Assembly (NCBI GenBank): GCA_018806985.1
Contig: JADANN010000345.1
Coordinates: forward strand, 930,001 to 994,000
DNA length: 64,000 nucleotides
Direction: 5' to 3'
DNA from: Angiostrongylus vasorum
Taxonomy: Eukaryota; Nematoda; Chromadorea; Rhabditida; Metastrongylidae
The notes under the pieces were generated by a model that saw only the letters and a program-made list of their open reading frames with translations, was not told where the DNA came from and made no database searches. Each line of letters opens with the position of its first letter. Position 1 is the first letter of the stretch. A program made the translations under genes and the position numbers. Of this stretch, positions 1-9,451 are shown piece by piece.

Positions 1-130
1 AATGAGGCATTCTTCCCTGCGGTTCATTTTTCGGATTTCTGGGATTGATCCAGAACGCCTCGAGAGTTTTGCGCGCTTGTGTTCGCGATTCCCTTGCGAG
101 GATCGTGACCTGTATTTCAAAGTCCTCTGC
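1..130 (+). repeat. PLE terminal-repeat (pLTR-like) copy, left
   Basis: Matches 973-1075, 32310-32460 (reverse) and 55165-55265 nearly base for base from aatgaggcattc through the gcgcgcttgtgttc block, so it is a shared terminal block of one family. It runs on into gaggatcgtgacctgtattt, which the 32.3 kb copy also has but the 965-1236 copy lacks. Confidence 0.7.
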
Positions 131-146
131 GTTATGTCTGTGGGTC

Positions 147-599
147 CTATGCGTGCCCTAGTGAGGTATTTGATTTACGTTTATCGACTAGGTGTTCTTT
201 TATGCGGACACAGAGTGGTCTGCCCATCTCGCCAATGTATTCTTCTCTGCACGCCTTACAGGAGATCAGATAAACTGTACCCGAGCTCATGCAATCACCG
301 TCTCTACCATTAGGGCAAATTATGCAATTTTGCGTTGCACATAGACGGTCATAGAGGCGGTTACGAACTATCTGGCGCCTAAGAGTACTCGGTGGTATTT
401 CAACTACGTTAACCGAATCCTCAAGACCCGCCCTTCTTAAGCAGCGTTTTATAGCTGCACTTACATCACCTGACATGAAGGGTGGGATAAACGGGACCTT
501 TCTATCGCTAGAGTTGTCGTCAAGGGGCCTGTGGTTTCCTCTACACATATCACGAGTTACAGTTTCGTAGCCATTAGAAATGGCTATTTGCTGTGCCAA
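147..599 (-). CDS. GIY-YIG endonuclease region of a Penelope-like element (degenerate)
   Basis: An open frame of 150 codons. A zinc-binding-like CxxC (NCIICPNG, residues 91-98) and a further Cys at 103 precede GTVYLISC (107-114), EEYIGEMGR (119-127) and RIKEH (132-136). This is the order and spacing of the PLE-type GIY-YIG nuclease that follows the RT and nicks the target. The text upstream of residue 1 continues in another frame (RKRAEIGVPELGTA), so the start is only where the frame opens after a frameshift, not a true initiation site. The frame ends soon after the EH motif, as in other PLEs. It is not expected to be expressed as a complete RT-endonuclease, because the RT is missing. The family assignment is firm; activity is doubtful. 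Confidence 0.75.
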   Translation of the reverse strand: MAQQIAISNGYETVTRDMCRGNHRPLDDNSSDRKVPFIPPFMSGDVSAAIKRCLRRAGLEDSVNVVEIPPSTLRRQIVRNRLYDRLCATQNCIICPNGRDGDCMSSGTVYLISCKACREEYIGEMGRPLCVRIKEHLVDKRKSNTSLGHA

Positions 600-940
600 G
601 TTCCGGGACTCCTATCTCTGCTCTCTTCCTGTGCACACGTTGGTTGGTGTTCAAAACATGTTTCTTACAAGCGCCCTTTTTCGTGTGAAAGGGGTAAGAG
701 GAGAGGTAATGAACCAAGATGTTTTTACTACTGGCTTTCGGTACCACTTTGCAAATCAACACTGACCTACCCACTATTCTCCTCCAGAGGCGGTCCTCCA
801 AATACTGAGCACAAAAAGTTTTTCCCTTCGTCTCACACATACACCGCTTTCTATAAATCTTCCACTGAGTATGTCGCGTGGAGACCAACCGCACAGAATT
901 CACATGGAAGCGTAATGTGCCCCTCCCATCAGAGTAACAG

Positions 941-954
941 GCTTATATACTGCC
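941..954 (-). promoter_or_regulatory. TATA-like box of the PLE terminal repeat
   Basis: On the minus strand the text reads ggcagtatataagcctg. The same motif recurs in the other two full terminal copies (32451-32465 plus; 55134-55147 minus) at the same place relative to the aatgaggcattc block. Conservation across three copies supports a core promoter for the element, but no transcription start can be seen. Confidence 0.45.
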
Positions 955-964
955 AAATATCACG

Positions 965-1236
965 CATGATAATGAGGCATTCTTTCCTGCGGTTCATTTT
1001 CGGATTTCTGGAATTAATCCAGAATGCCTCGAGAGCTTTGCGCGCTTGTGTTCTCGATTCCTGTGCGAGGCTTGACCTTTCCAGGCTCTGAGGAAGGCGA
1101 AATCCGCCGAAACGTCAGCTTGCTCGTGAATAAAGAATAAAATAACACCTCGCGTTTGCTCAACAAGAATGCGAAGAATTACTTGATCAATGCCGAGGTT
1201 AATAGAAAGTCGGACGTGGGTTTGATTACTGTACAA
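965..1236 (+). repeat. PLE terminal repeat with hammerhead-like hairpin
   Basis: Contains the aatgaggcattc block, then a structured core at 1073-1117: TGAC (1073-1076) can pair with GTCA (1114-1117); CTGAGGA (1088-1094) is followed by a GGCG/CGCC hairpin (96-99 with 105-108) and GAAAC (1109-1113). The end reads ...gatcaatgccgaggttaa, the conserved outer terminus of the family. See the finding on the hammerhead-like core. Confidence 0.65.
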
Positions 1237-1355
1237 GTATTTTATTAAGTTGGCGACTTCAAAAGAAGAACTAAATTACAGAAGGTATAATTCCTCCGAA
1301 GAAATCCCATTTTTTTTTGCAAATGCAGTAAAGAACAATGAAAATTTCAGCAGAC

Positions 1356-2860
1356 CGTTTCTGAAATCCTCTTCGATCAGATCGATGCTGGTGCCGGCTT
1401 TCCTCAAGTGCGAATTACACCATGCCGTGAATGTCTGCAAGAAAAGTAGTAGATATTAAGGAAAACCTAGAGACTAACTAGTCATAAATTAAGAAAAAAC
1501 TGTCTGGAATCAGATAAAAACCACTAAAAGACATTAAAAAGATGTTGGTCGTATGTCATTAAGACACATAGAATGAAAAAGATACAACCTGTTACAGTGA
1601 GCTAAGCACACGCTAGTTCATTAAGCGTTTTCGTTACTTTTCATTTCCTGCTTCTTTTTTTCGATTTCATGACGAAAAAACCTCAAAAGTAAGATAGAAT
1701 AATGTAAATTTTTTGAAACTGCTCCACTGGTCACCTATATCGATAAAGAAATGAAAAAAAAAGTCAAAAAATAATAAAGGATAAAGGATAAAGCTCTCGG
1801 CAATCCCTGAGAGATGCGCCATGAATTCGACTTCATTAACTATCTTCTGGCGGTGATTCAATGCACATCTGGCTTTTACAATGAGTCGTGGTGGCCTGCC
1901 GATCTATCTAGCCAGTGTTGTTATCCTCTCAGACAAGTCTGGTATCAATTTGCCGACCCCGGAGGAATGGAAGGCATGATGGGCCATGTGTACGGGGACC
2001 GATTCTACATGTGTATTGCAGGGCGCCTCCGACCACTGCGCTACACGCACCCTTCAAAAAGTGATACTCCTCTTTATAATCCTTCACCCAAATAAATTCT
2101 ATTATCAGTTATCTTGACATTATAATTATTCCTAGTTTAAAATCCATAGTAAAACAACAGGAAAACAACGGTTGTTCTTTGTTCCATTTCGATTCATTAA
2201 TCACTTCCTTTAAATGGACCAAACTTCTTGACTTTTTGATGGCAGTGCGCTAATGTTACTGTCAGTTTATAAACATTTCTTTAGGAATAAACTGATAGAT
2301 AAATTGACTGATGAAATACTACCGTTTACTACTTGTTTATTAGGAATTCAGAGTTAAAATACAACAGGAATAGCAAAGAAGGATTTCGATGTATAAGTTC
2401 AACCTTGCGGAAATCAACTTACGAATTCTCCACCAGCCCCCTCAAAATAGCAGCTTCATTCACTCATTCACTCGTTCCTTCTCTCTTTCTCTCTTCCTCT
2501 CCCCCTATGCAAGTTACATACCCTTTTCCCTGTTTTTTCCTCTAGCTCTCTTGTTCGTAATACCTCCCATCTTTTTGCCAATTCGTAACTTGTTTCCGAT
2601 GGTCTATTCCTTTTCACTTCATCTTTTCGTCAACATACCTCCATCTTCACGCAACCAACTATCTCTTCTGCTCTTTTATTTTCTCACAGTTATTGCCACA
2701 GCACCTACCGCTCCACGCTCACCTTTTTTTGTTGCTTCTCCCAAGCTGGATCCAGCAATCCCTCACGATCCCATTCCTCTTCTTGTTGTGTATAATCGTA
2801 GCCAGACATATGCTGCTGTTGTTGGTGGAACGCCGGAGGAGCATTGTAGTAGTCCACCAT
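1356..2860 (-). CDS. atn-1: Alpha-actinin, N-terminal exons 1 and 2 (gene continues off the left edge)
   Basis: Actin-crosslinking protein of Z-disc/dense bodies and focal adhesions. Exon 1 is complement 2723-2860 (46 codons). It opens with a short poly-Gln-containing leader ([10 protein letters not shown]) and ends [20 protein letters not shown] before the donor AAG|GTGAGC. Exon 2 is complement 1356-1434, after the acceptor CTTGCAG; it encodes [14 protein letters not shown]...IEEDFRN, the start of the first calponin-homology domain. These strings are diagnostic of alpha-actinin. The ATG at 2860 is the first after an in-frame TGA. The exon 2 donor (ACG|GTCTGC, phase 1) is weak but breaks the protein exactly after RN-G, where the family continues into LKLMLLLEV. 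The later exons must lie beyond position 1: the PLE at 1-1236 occupies the next intron. Intron 1 (1435-2722) holds a SINE. The symbol follows the nematode orthologue name; orthology is inferred from the N-terminus only. Confidence 0.9.
1774..2055 (-). repeat. SINE family A (tRNA-derived), inside atn-1 intron 1
   Basis: Family description: about 280 bp. The head reads like a tRNA, with an A-box-like tggcgcagtggtcgg and a degenerate B box (ggaatcgatccc). A body (ggtaccagacttgtctggga... cattgtaaaggccagatatg) follows, and the 3' end is made of tttatcctt repeats. Pol III transcription is inferred. This copy is in reverse, with its ataaaggataaagg tail at 1774 and its head near 2055. Confidence 0.7.
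2056..2722. other. Remainder of atn-1 intron 1
   Basis: AT-rich, with a pyrimidine-rich tract at about 2440-2720 on the plus strand. A long plus-strand reading frame here (2389-2877) is antisense to intron and exon 1 and is not a gene. No other feature seen. Confidence 0.5.
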
Positions 2861-3242
2861 CACCCCGCACCTATTAAACAATCAATAAAAAGTGAATTGA
2901 AAAATACAGAGACGTTATAGTAAGACTGAGTAACGACAGTTCTTTATAAAGCAATACGGTTCTGTTTTTAATCGATTCATACTTTCTCACCAACAATCAA
3001 CTAATAAACGTTTGTTTCAGGTGACGTTGATACAAATTACAGCTTTAGTTTTGAAATGATACGGAACATGAAGAGAACCAATCTAAAGTGAGATGAAAAA
3101 GAAACTAAAAAAGAAGTTCGATGAAAACGAAGAAGAAAAAAATTCAACATGTTTGACTGAATCAAAGTAACGTTATTCAGTAGAATGAATGCGTCAGCAC
3201 TCCTGGCAATTAGTGAAACCAGGTCTGAGAGAAAGGCAAAAC
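2861..3242. other. Upstream flank of the alpha-actinin gene
   Basis: Lies 5' of the minus-strand ATG at 2860. No clear TATA box or spliced-leader acceptor directly before the ATG. On the plus strand, gtttgtttcag at 3010-3020 is a good acceptor followed by 23 open codons, but nothing links it to a gene. Confidence 0.3.
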
Positions 3243-3345
3243 AAGGATCTCGGTTGGTGCAGTGGATAGCACGCGAGCCCTGGAAAAGGTAATCACGCGT
3301 TCGAAGCTCAGCTGATTACAATATGCCAGCAACCTTGTGATAACT
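3243..3345 (+). repeat. SINE family B (tRNA-derived), short
   Basis: Family description: about 110-130 bp. The head is like ggtgtggtggtgaacgcg (A box), followed by cccggaaagggtaa, a B box near ggttcgaatccc, and the tail tttgcaaatatctcagcatc. Here the head is ggttggtgcagtggatagca and the B box gcgttcgaagctc; the tail is diverged. Confidence 0.55.
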
Positions 3346-4796
3346 AGTAATGATAGAAAAGAGGAGCACCGCCATATAAAACTGCTCTTAACACTTAGGG
3401 TCCGACGTGAGTTGATTTCCACTCACAAGGTGGGAAACCAATAGCCGCTTTCAACTTTAAATTATCATATCTCACATAAAATTAAAGCCGAAGGGATTAA
3501 ATAGTTGCAATAAAAAGTATATGAATCTAAAGATCTTTGCCTACAGAATAAACATGGAGCCCACCGAACGTATTTTATGAACGCTTCCCGTTGATGCTCG
3601 TATTCAGAAAAACCCCCCTTCGTTCTCACTTTTTTTCTTCGTCTCATTTCTTTAAGTTGTCACATACTATAGAGAATCTTCGATAATAAAAATAAAGGAG
3701 CTTGTTTCGAAATATTAGTAAAAGGACAAATGAAAGTTGAAAATGACTGTCGTCAAACAAAACAGGAAACCGATCAGTCATTTACTTCCTAAAAAGTTGT
3801 CACCCTACTATTTAATGAAGCAAGATATACGAGAGAATCGCTTAAAGGAATGGGAGGACAAATGGAAACCTAGCAAGAGACTATACATAGCTGACTGATA
3901 CTACAGCAGACCATCTGTCAAGATTCGAAGATAAGATTTGATGTCCAGATTCTGCAGATTCACATCTGAAGTGCGCCGACTCCGAGGATACTTCGAAAGC
4001 TTTTAGCAGAAACCCAGTGAAGAACTCTTTGCAGACACAATCTACCAGAACAGGAAAGAAAAATAGATGAATATATAAAATGACTAAAAAGCAAGTTCTT
4101 GTTTTAAAATTCTAATAATTCACCTATCAAGTGTAATTTTTAAAAGAAATGAATACGAGAAGAGAAGAAAGCGCGTACCACGGAGTTCTACTCAAATTTC
4201 GACATTGGCATGCACTGGCCACCAGCTTCGCAAGCAGCCAGGGAACTGAATCAGCTGATTAAACGAGGAGCTCCTGTAGGATGGAAGACATGACTTCTCG
4301 TATTCATACTTTAGTTTTTCCAAAGTTGATGTTTTGGTAAAGTAGACTTGTTCCTTTAACCAAAACCAGAGAAAAAACTCGCAGATTGTTAAGTCAGAGC
4401 TTCTGGCTGGTCATTCATCTTATGGGCCACAATGACCCATTCATCTCACTCATTGGCTTCCAAGTACGCCATTTACGCCCCTCCTTAAGCACAGTTGGTA
4501 CATAGTGAAAGGGTAGCTCAATTCCTTTTTGCTGCCTATTGAATCAACTTTTCTGGGCTATAAGCATGGACCTCAAAACGATCTCACAACCTGCCACTAG
4601 CTAGGTGCCTTCCAGCAGAGTAAAGCATCCAGCCATACCTGCAGAGCTTCAAAATTTCAAAAAAAAGTATAGATAAATATCTGAAAATTTGAGGAGACGA
4701 TCTGAAAAAAACAACGATAGATTTAAATCTCAAAGCATTATGGGACACACAAGAAACTTGAGAAAAACGCCACAATACATAAATAACAAGTGATTA
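3346..4796. other. No recognisable gene
   Basis: AT-rich unique sequence. An acceptor-like gattctgcag at 3950 opens a 36-codon frame, and a 51-codon frame runs at about 4151-4300 (text FDIGMHWPPASQAARELNQL). Neither resembles a family I know, and chance frames of this length are common here. The rest (4300-4790) shows nothing. Confidence 0.3.
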
Positions 4797-4885
4797 AGAC
4801 TCTGGACCGCAGGTGTCTGCACTGGGGATTGAACATGATATTACCCTTTCTAGGGACTAACGCGTTCACCACCACACCATGCGGG
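4797..4885 (-). repeat. SINE family B copy
   Basis: Reverse copy: ctgcactggggattgaac (B box complement), accctttctagggactaacg and ttcaccaccacaccatgc are collinear with the copies at 8066 and 27690. Confidence 0.65.
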
Positions 4886-4989
4886 ACTATTGTACTATGA
4901 TGACGAAGGAGGTTTTGTATTAACTAACAAAAAAAGCTGTCTTTTTTCAGTAACATCATTAAGTAGCAACTGAGACAACACGTGGAGTT

Positions 4990-5045
4990 TACGAAGACCT
5001 TCGTAGACGATGAATGCGAGGAAACGAGTCAAATGCAAAAGGGTC
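4990..5045 (+). repeat. SINE family C, 3' fragment
   Basis: The string cttcgtagacgatgaatgcg followed by aggaaacgagtcaaatgca matches the distal part of SINE C copies at 27480, 45430 and 63250. The tRNA-like head is missing. Confidence 0.5.
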
Positions 5046-5100
5046 ATGTAATGATTCATCGTTTTCCTTGATGAGCAAATACGAAGTTGTTATCATAAAA

Positions 5101-5383
5101 AGATAAAGGACATAGCTCTCGGCGTTAATCAATCACATAAGGATGCGCCATGAATTCGACTTCAATAAACATCGTTTGAAGGTGACTAAATGCATATCTG
5201 GCCTTTACAATGACTCGCGGTGGCCTACCGATGTATCGAGCCAATGCTGCTATCCTCCCAGGAAAGTCTGGTACCAATCTGCCGACCCCGGAGGGATGGA
5301 ATGCTTGGTGAGCCATGGGCGCCGGGATCGATCCGATGTGCGTGTTGTAGAGCGCCTTCGACCACTGCGCCACACGCGCCCCT
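5101..5383 (-). repeat. SINE family A copy, near full length
   Basis: Tail at 5101 (agataaagg), body tatcctcccaggaaagtctg, head complement ctgcgccacacgcgcccc ending at 5383. Long frames on both strands here are products of the repeat. Confidence 0.7.
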
Positions 5384-5409
5384 ATTGTTATCACAGTATT
5401 TACTAATAC

Positions 5410-5655
5410 AAAGTAGCTGGCACTTTGGCGGTTTTACCTTCTTCAGAGCCGTTTTGCTGCCGTTAAATCCCTTCTTAGGACTTTTCCTTTCTTCTTAGGA
5501 TTTAAGAAAAAGCAAAACGGTTCTGATGAAGGCAAAACCACCGAAACGTCACCTAAGGTGTATCAGTATATACTATAGTAACAAACTCGTCTTTGTTCAT
5601 CAGGAAAAACAGTGAATTATCGATCAATGTCGAGGTTAAGAGAAAGTCCGTATTG
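5410..5655 (+). repeat. PLE-derived inverted hairpin unit
   Basis: Two inverted copies of the PLE terminal core: 5413-5460 reads ttcttcagagccgttttgct and 5503-5550 reads agcaaaacggttctgatgaa, leading to ccgaaacgtcacc. The right side continues to the family terminus gatcaatgtcgaggttaaga. The intact CTGATGA...CCGAAACG core is at 5523-5548. Confidence 0.6.
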
Positions 5656-5756
5656 GGTAATGTAGTAATAATAATAATATATTTCGAAATGGAGAGTTAC
5701 TTTTTCAATTATCCAGTAAGCAGATTTAAACTTATTACTTATTTATTGTCACAGAC

Positions 5757-6607
5757 GGTTTATTGAACTTAACAGCATGAAGAAAACCATGAATGGTGGC
5801 AAATGGTGTGATGAAGATTTACAACGAATCGCAACGAAGCTCGATTTAATCCGGATGTCTTTGATTTGTGGGACGATATCTTGCCGAGAACGATGAGTGT
5901 TAACATTTCGTCAACGCTGTTCCTCTCCTCAGAAACCCCTGCCTCTTCCAGAAAAGATATTACTGAAGGAAAATCTTTGTATAATGAGCAGATGGTGAAT
6001 CACAAACGAAGAGGGACGATGGTGAATGGCAATGTTGCCACGGTAAACAGTGGGAAGATTTGTCTAGACATGCCATCATCGTCTACGAAAATCGCTTGAT
6101 TGTTTCATCGAAAACAAAACGAAGGAAAAATGTACTTGTAAAGTCACTATCAACATGACAAATAATGAAAAAAATTCGTGAAACATTCGAATAGCGATCG
6201 AATCGAATCGAATATCCGTGCTTATCGGAATTTCGAATATTTTGATAAAAATAAGCTTTTCTCATACCGTCATAGAATTCCCCAAATTCTAGTATCTGTT
6301 TTGCAGGGTAAAATGACGAGCAAAAAAACTCTTCGATTATTGTCAACTACAGAGCACTCGAGCAATAATTTTATACTGAATGGTGTGGCGGTGAACGCGT
6401 TAGCTCCGGAAAGGGCAATAGCGCGTATGTTCCCACCGCAGACACGTGCCATTCGGAGTTTTGCAAATGTCTCAGCATCGTTGTGGTAATAATTTTATAG
6501 TTTTCAATTCATTTAAATTTTCAAATTTCTCTTGCAGTAAACGCAAGAACACACGGCTGTCGGCAATCGAGTCAAATAATCGTAGCTCTGAAGAAGAGAA
6601 AGACTAG
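5757..6607 (+). other. Candidate 3' exons of an unrecognised plus-strand gene
   Basis: Three good nematode-style acceptors in a row: ttattgtcacag (5756), tctgttttgcag (about 6305) and tttctcttgcag (6538). After the third, 22 codons run from 6540 to a TAG at about 6607 (KRKNTRLSAIESNNRSSEEE). Between 5830 and 6098 another frame stays open (FNPDVFDLWDDILPRTMS) and offers a donor ACG|GTAAAC at about 6051. The first acceptor's own frame stops at about 5896, so the model is not continuous; it could be a decayed gene or chance. SINE B lies between the second and third acceptor. No family recognised; the charged C-terminal text could be a receptor tail, but this is a guess. Confidence 0.3.
6376..6490 (+). 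repeat. SINE family B copy
   Basis: Reads gaatggtgtggcggtgaacg, then ccggaaagggcaatag and ttttgcaaatgtctcagcatc. It runs in frame through the candidate exon opened at 6306 and supplies a possible donor TG|GTAATA at 6486. Confidence 0.65.
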
Positions 6608-6782
6608 GCGAAAAAAATTTTCGACAACAATCTCATGTTGGTTTGTGAACGAAAGAAGCAACCCAGCACTCGGATTTTCAAAAAACAACTAGTAAAAAAT
6701 GAAAAAAAAATGAAAAGTGAAAACGAAAAAACAACTAGAGCAACCAAACAAAAACAAAAAAAAGAACGCCTAATACTGACTT

Positions 6783-7205
6783 TCTATTAACATCGGCATT
6801 GATCAAATAATTCAGTGTATTCTTGATGAGCAAACAAGAGGTTGTTAATTTATTCTTTATCTATGAACAAGCCGATGTTTCGTTAGGATTTGGCCTTCTT
6901 CGGAGCCTGGCAATGTCAGGTTGACTGCAATCAACCCATCTAAACACTTCCATACCCAAAACAGAGAAAACACTAAACAAATATTTCAGTCAAGGCGAAA
7001 GCAAAACAGCTTCTGCGATTAAAACCTTGGCTTGGTATCTTCTTTGTTTTGGTCATGGAGGTGTACGGCTGGACAGACTGCGGTCAACCTGACCTTTCCA
7101 AGCACTGAAGAGGGCAAAATCTACGGAAACGTCAGCTTGTTTACAAATAAAGAAAAAGTTAGAAGCTCGTGTTTGTTCATCAAGAATACGGTGAACAACT
7201 ATTTC
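6783..7205. mobile_element. Short PLE-derived element with long inverted ends
   Basis: The left arm from 6783 (attaacatcggcattgatca ... attcttgatgagcaaac ... ccgatgtttcg) is the reverse complement of the right arm (cgaaacgtcagcttgttt ... tgtttgttcatcaagaat). Arms are about 130 bp, whole unit about 420 bp. The inner part carries tggaggtgt...ggacagactgc, also present in the 32.6 kb and 54.9 kb units. No coding capacity; non-autonomous. Confidence 0.55.
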
Positions 7206-7400
7206 ATTTTCTGCATGTTAAAGATTCAGATTGTTCGGAAAAAACGTGAACGAAAAAACAAATCGCGACAAACCTTTAATAGCGCTGTAATCGCCGAAAA
7301 ACGTAGGGCACTACGGACGTCGATAAAATCGACAAGAAGAACCACTCGACATCAACGCAATCAAACAGAAAGATTTGTGTGGACTATGGGGACGACGGGC

Positions 7401-7411
7401 TGGTGTGTGTG

Positions 7412-7473
<62 letters not shown>

Positions 7474-7488
7474 TGTATGTGTGTGTAT
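7401..7488 (+). repeat. (GT)n microsatellite
   Basis: About 30 uninterrupted GT units at 7413-7472 with degenerate flanks. The long Val-Cys and Thr-His frames over it are artefacts. Confidence 0.95.
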
Positions 7489-7904
7489 AGAAGAAACCAC
7501 AGTAAACACAGATAGAGTAATGGAGTAAAGGAGAAGAAGAAAGGCACGAACGGTTCGCACAAAAACAGAAAGAATTTCTCCTATTTTTTTCTCTTTAAGA
7601 ACAAAAACAGTAAAGACAGAAAAGATGCGAACGAGTTCGATATTCACTTACCCACTGTCTAAGCATTCTTTATCATAGCAAGCCGAAAAAATCATACACA
7701 TCCAGGATGGGATGCTTGTGTTACAGAAGCAGGCAACGATATCCGTCTCGCTATCATCGTGTCTTACAACATTGTGTGGCAATTTCAATTAAGGGACCAA
7801 TACAAATTGGTAAACTCTTAAGAAAATGATGATAATTTAGGCGATTTTGATGAAACTGATGAGAAACAAATCTACAGAAAGAGAAGCACGGTAAACAACC
7901 GTAA
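7489..7904. other. No recognisable gene
   Basis: A-rich unique sequence; nothing supported on either strand. Confidence 0.4.
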
Positions 7905-7975
7905 CACATTGACGACTCGTGTTCAATCCGTTCAGAGTAACACCCTGACACCACAACGCGCCTAATCCACTGAAC
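7905..7975 (-). repeat. tRNA-like fragment, SINE B related
   Basis: On the minus strand: gttcagtggattaggcgcg (A-box-like), then gaacggattgaacacgag (B-box-like). Diverged; too imperfect for a functional tRNA. Confidence 0.4.
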
Positions 7976-8065
7976 AGGCATTTTGTGAAGGATTTTTTAC
8001 TCGTGAATCTTTCATTCCTTCATGGATTTTCTATTACTAATGGTAGGCTGAGAGACAGGCGAAAC

Positions 8066-8192
8066 GAAGGACCAGCATGGTGTGGTGGTGAACGCGTTAG
8101 CCCCGGAAAGGGTAACAGGGCGTTCGTTCGCCACCGCAGGCACCTGCGTTCCGGAGTTTTGCAAATATCTCAGCATCACTGTGGTTGAAGCA
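8066..8192 (+). repeat. SINE family B copy, well preserved
   Basis: Head agcatggtgtggtggtgaac, then gttagccccggaaagggtaa, ending in ttgcaaatatctcagcatca. Used here as the reference copy of the family. Confidence 0.7.
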
Positions 8193-8574
8193 AATATGAT
8201 TTGTTCGATTTTATTGCTTAACACACTGAATTCATGTTAATCATATTTCCACTACAATTTTAAGAGATTACCAAAATGAAGACGCTCGAGACAACAGATA
8301 ACTATTTCATCTTGCAAGAAGCTATAAGATAAAAGACAGCTCAGCCTTAACAACTGTTACTAGCATCTAGTAGCAAGGTGTAAGAGCTAGTATCCTCTAG
8401 GTTGGATAGGCGAGAAGGAAAACGAACGCACGAATAAAAAAGTAAGAAATGTGAATGATGGTTTGTAAAACAATCTTGAGAAAATAATCGAAGTGATATA
8501 AAATAGAGTGTGAAGAGAATTGACAGCGTCATATTCACAAAAAATGCCGAAGATTTAAAGCAAAGCATCAGCCG

Positions 8575-8665
8575 ACAGGACCTGCAAATGTTCCGACACT
8601 TTTGTCAATGATGGATGTGAGGAAATGAGTCGAATGCAAGAACAGCTGGGATCTGCAGAGTAGAT
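8575..8665 (+). repeat. SINE family C, 3' fragment
   Basis: The segment gatggatgtgaggaaatgag, tcgaatgcaagaac and gctgggatctgcagagtaga is the distal end of SINE C. It abuts a TA-rich microsatellite. Confidence 0.55.
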
Positions 8666-8679
8666 ATGAAAACGGATCG

Positions 8680-8770
8680 TATATATGTGTATATACATGC
8701 ACACACGTATATGTACATATATGTATATATATATATACATATTTCATATACACATGCATATATATGTACA

Positions 8771-8830
<60 letters not shown>

Positions 8831-8840
8831 CACATATATA
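8680..8840. repeat. (TA)n microsatellite with GTATATAC flanks
   Basis: A pure TA run at about 8772-8822, flanked by variant tacata/tgtata repeats. All frames here are low-complexity artefacts. Confidence 0.95.
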
Positions 8841-8883
8841 TTTAAGTAGAATCGAACACCTCACTATCATCCATGTAACCTAT

Positions 8884-9270
8884 ACTTGGATACTTGGATG
8901 GCCCGTCCTCACTGGTTGTGTGGGCTCCAGCATAATTCCCGTTTCTTCGTAGTTTTGCTGGTTTAGCCACCGTGGTTCCCTGGTGTTCCGGGGTCTGCCA
9001 GGCCAAAATTTACCCCAGGTCGTCGCCAACGCAGGCAGTTGCCGCCTTTGTTGATCAGAGGGAGATTTGCTACAATGCGACTAGTTTGGCACCAGGATGA
9101 TCACAGATCATGATATTAGTTTACTCTTAGCTGGGCTTCCTCATGGAAACGCCGTACTCCTTCTCACCTTGGGAGACCCAGCCAGAAGGATGAAACCCCG
9201 CTGTACATCGCAGCCCGATACGCAGCAACACTCTCAGCCACGATGAGGCAGTAAACTGTTGGGAGGCATA
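8884..9270 (-). mobile_element. RTE-1delta non-autonomous element, left arm of a palindrome
   Basis: Family description: about 390 bp. The 5' end is near ccaacggtttaccgcctcat; the body is ctccctctgatccacaa...tcaggctgacctcggg...ggctaaaccagcaa; the 3' end is cgcacaaccagtgaagacgg followed by atccaagtaagta. The body matches the 5' leader of RTE-1 (18464-18590) and the tail matches the RTE-1 3' terminus (21490-21527). This copy is reversed, tail at 8884. Confidence 0.7.
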
Positions 9271-9451
9271 TAACCTATATCAATTATAATCCGGCTAACC
9301 AATGACTGACTCTGTGTGCTTCACTAGAGTCTCTTTTTATACTACTTGGGGAACGAAAACAGGACAGTGCATCCGCTTATTCGATGGGATGGACACTGAT
9401 AACGCCACGCTTTTTTCTACTACGCACTTTAATTTTTCTGTTATAACGATG

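Larger units (their letters stand above)
1..1236 (-). mobile_element. Penelope-like element (PLE), 3' part with terminal repeat copies
   Basis: A degenerate PLE in minus orientation. What is seen: a GIY-YIG endonuclease frame at 147-599, an upstream shifted frame (574-903) with text typical of the RT-to-GIY linker (PFHTKKGACK), and direct-repeat copies at 1-130 and about 965-1236 that share the block aatgaggcattcttccctgc. A TATA-like box lies at 941-954. The outer end reads into a conserved terminal sequence found at many sites in this window. PLE elements are flanked by LTR-like repeats (pLTRs), which fits. The reverse transcriptase domain is absent, so this copy is deleted or continues to the left. 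It sits in intron 2 of the alpha-actinin gene. No target duplication can be defined because the left end is cut by the window. Confidence 0.75.

Noticed and set aside
1..1236. LTR retrotransposon (direct repeats around a coding part)
   Set aside because: The coding part is a GIY-YIG nuclease of PLE type; there is no gag, protease or integrase text and no TG..CA LTR ends.
2389..2877. 162-codon plus-strand frame
   Set aside because: It is antisense to alpha-actinin exon 1 and its pyrimidine-rich intron; the minus strand carries diagnostic alpha-actinin text with proper splice sites.
7032..7562. 152-codon frame with (VC)n and antisense (HT)n
   Set aside because: Built from a PLE unit plus a GT microsatellite.
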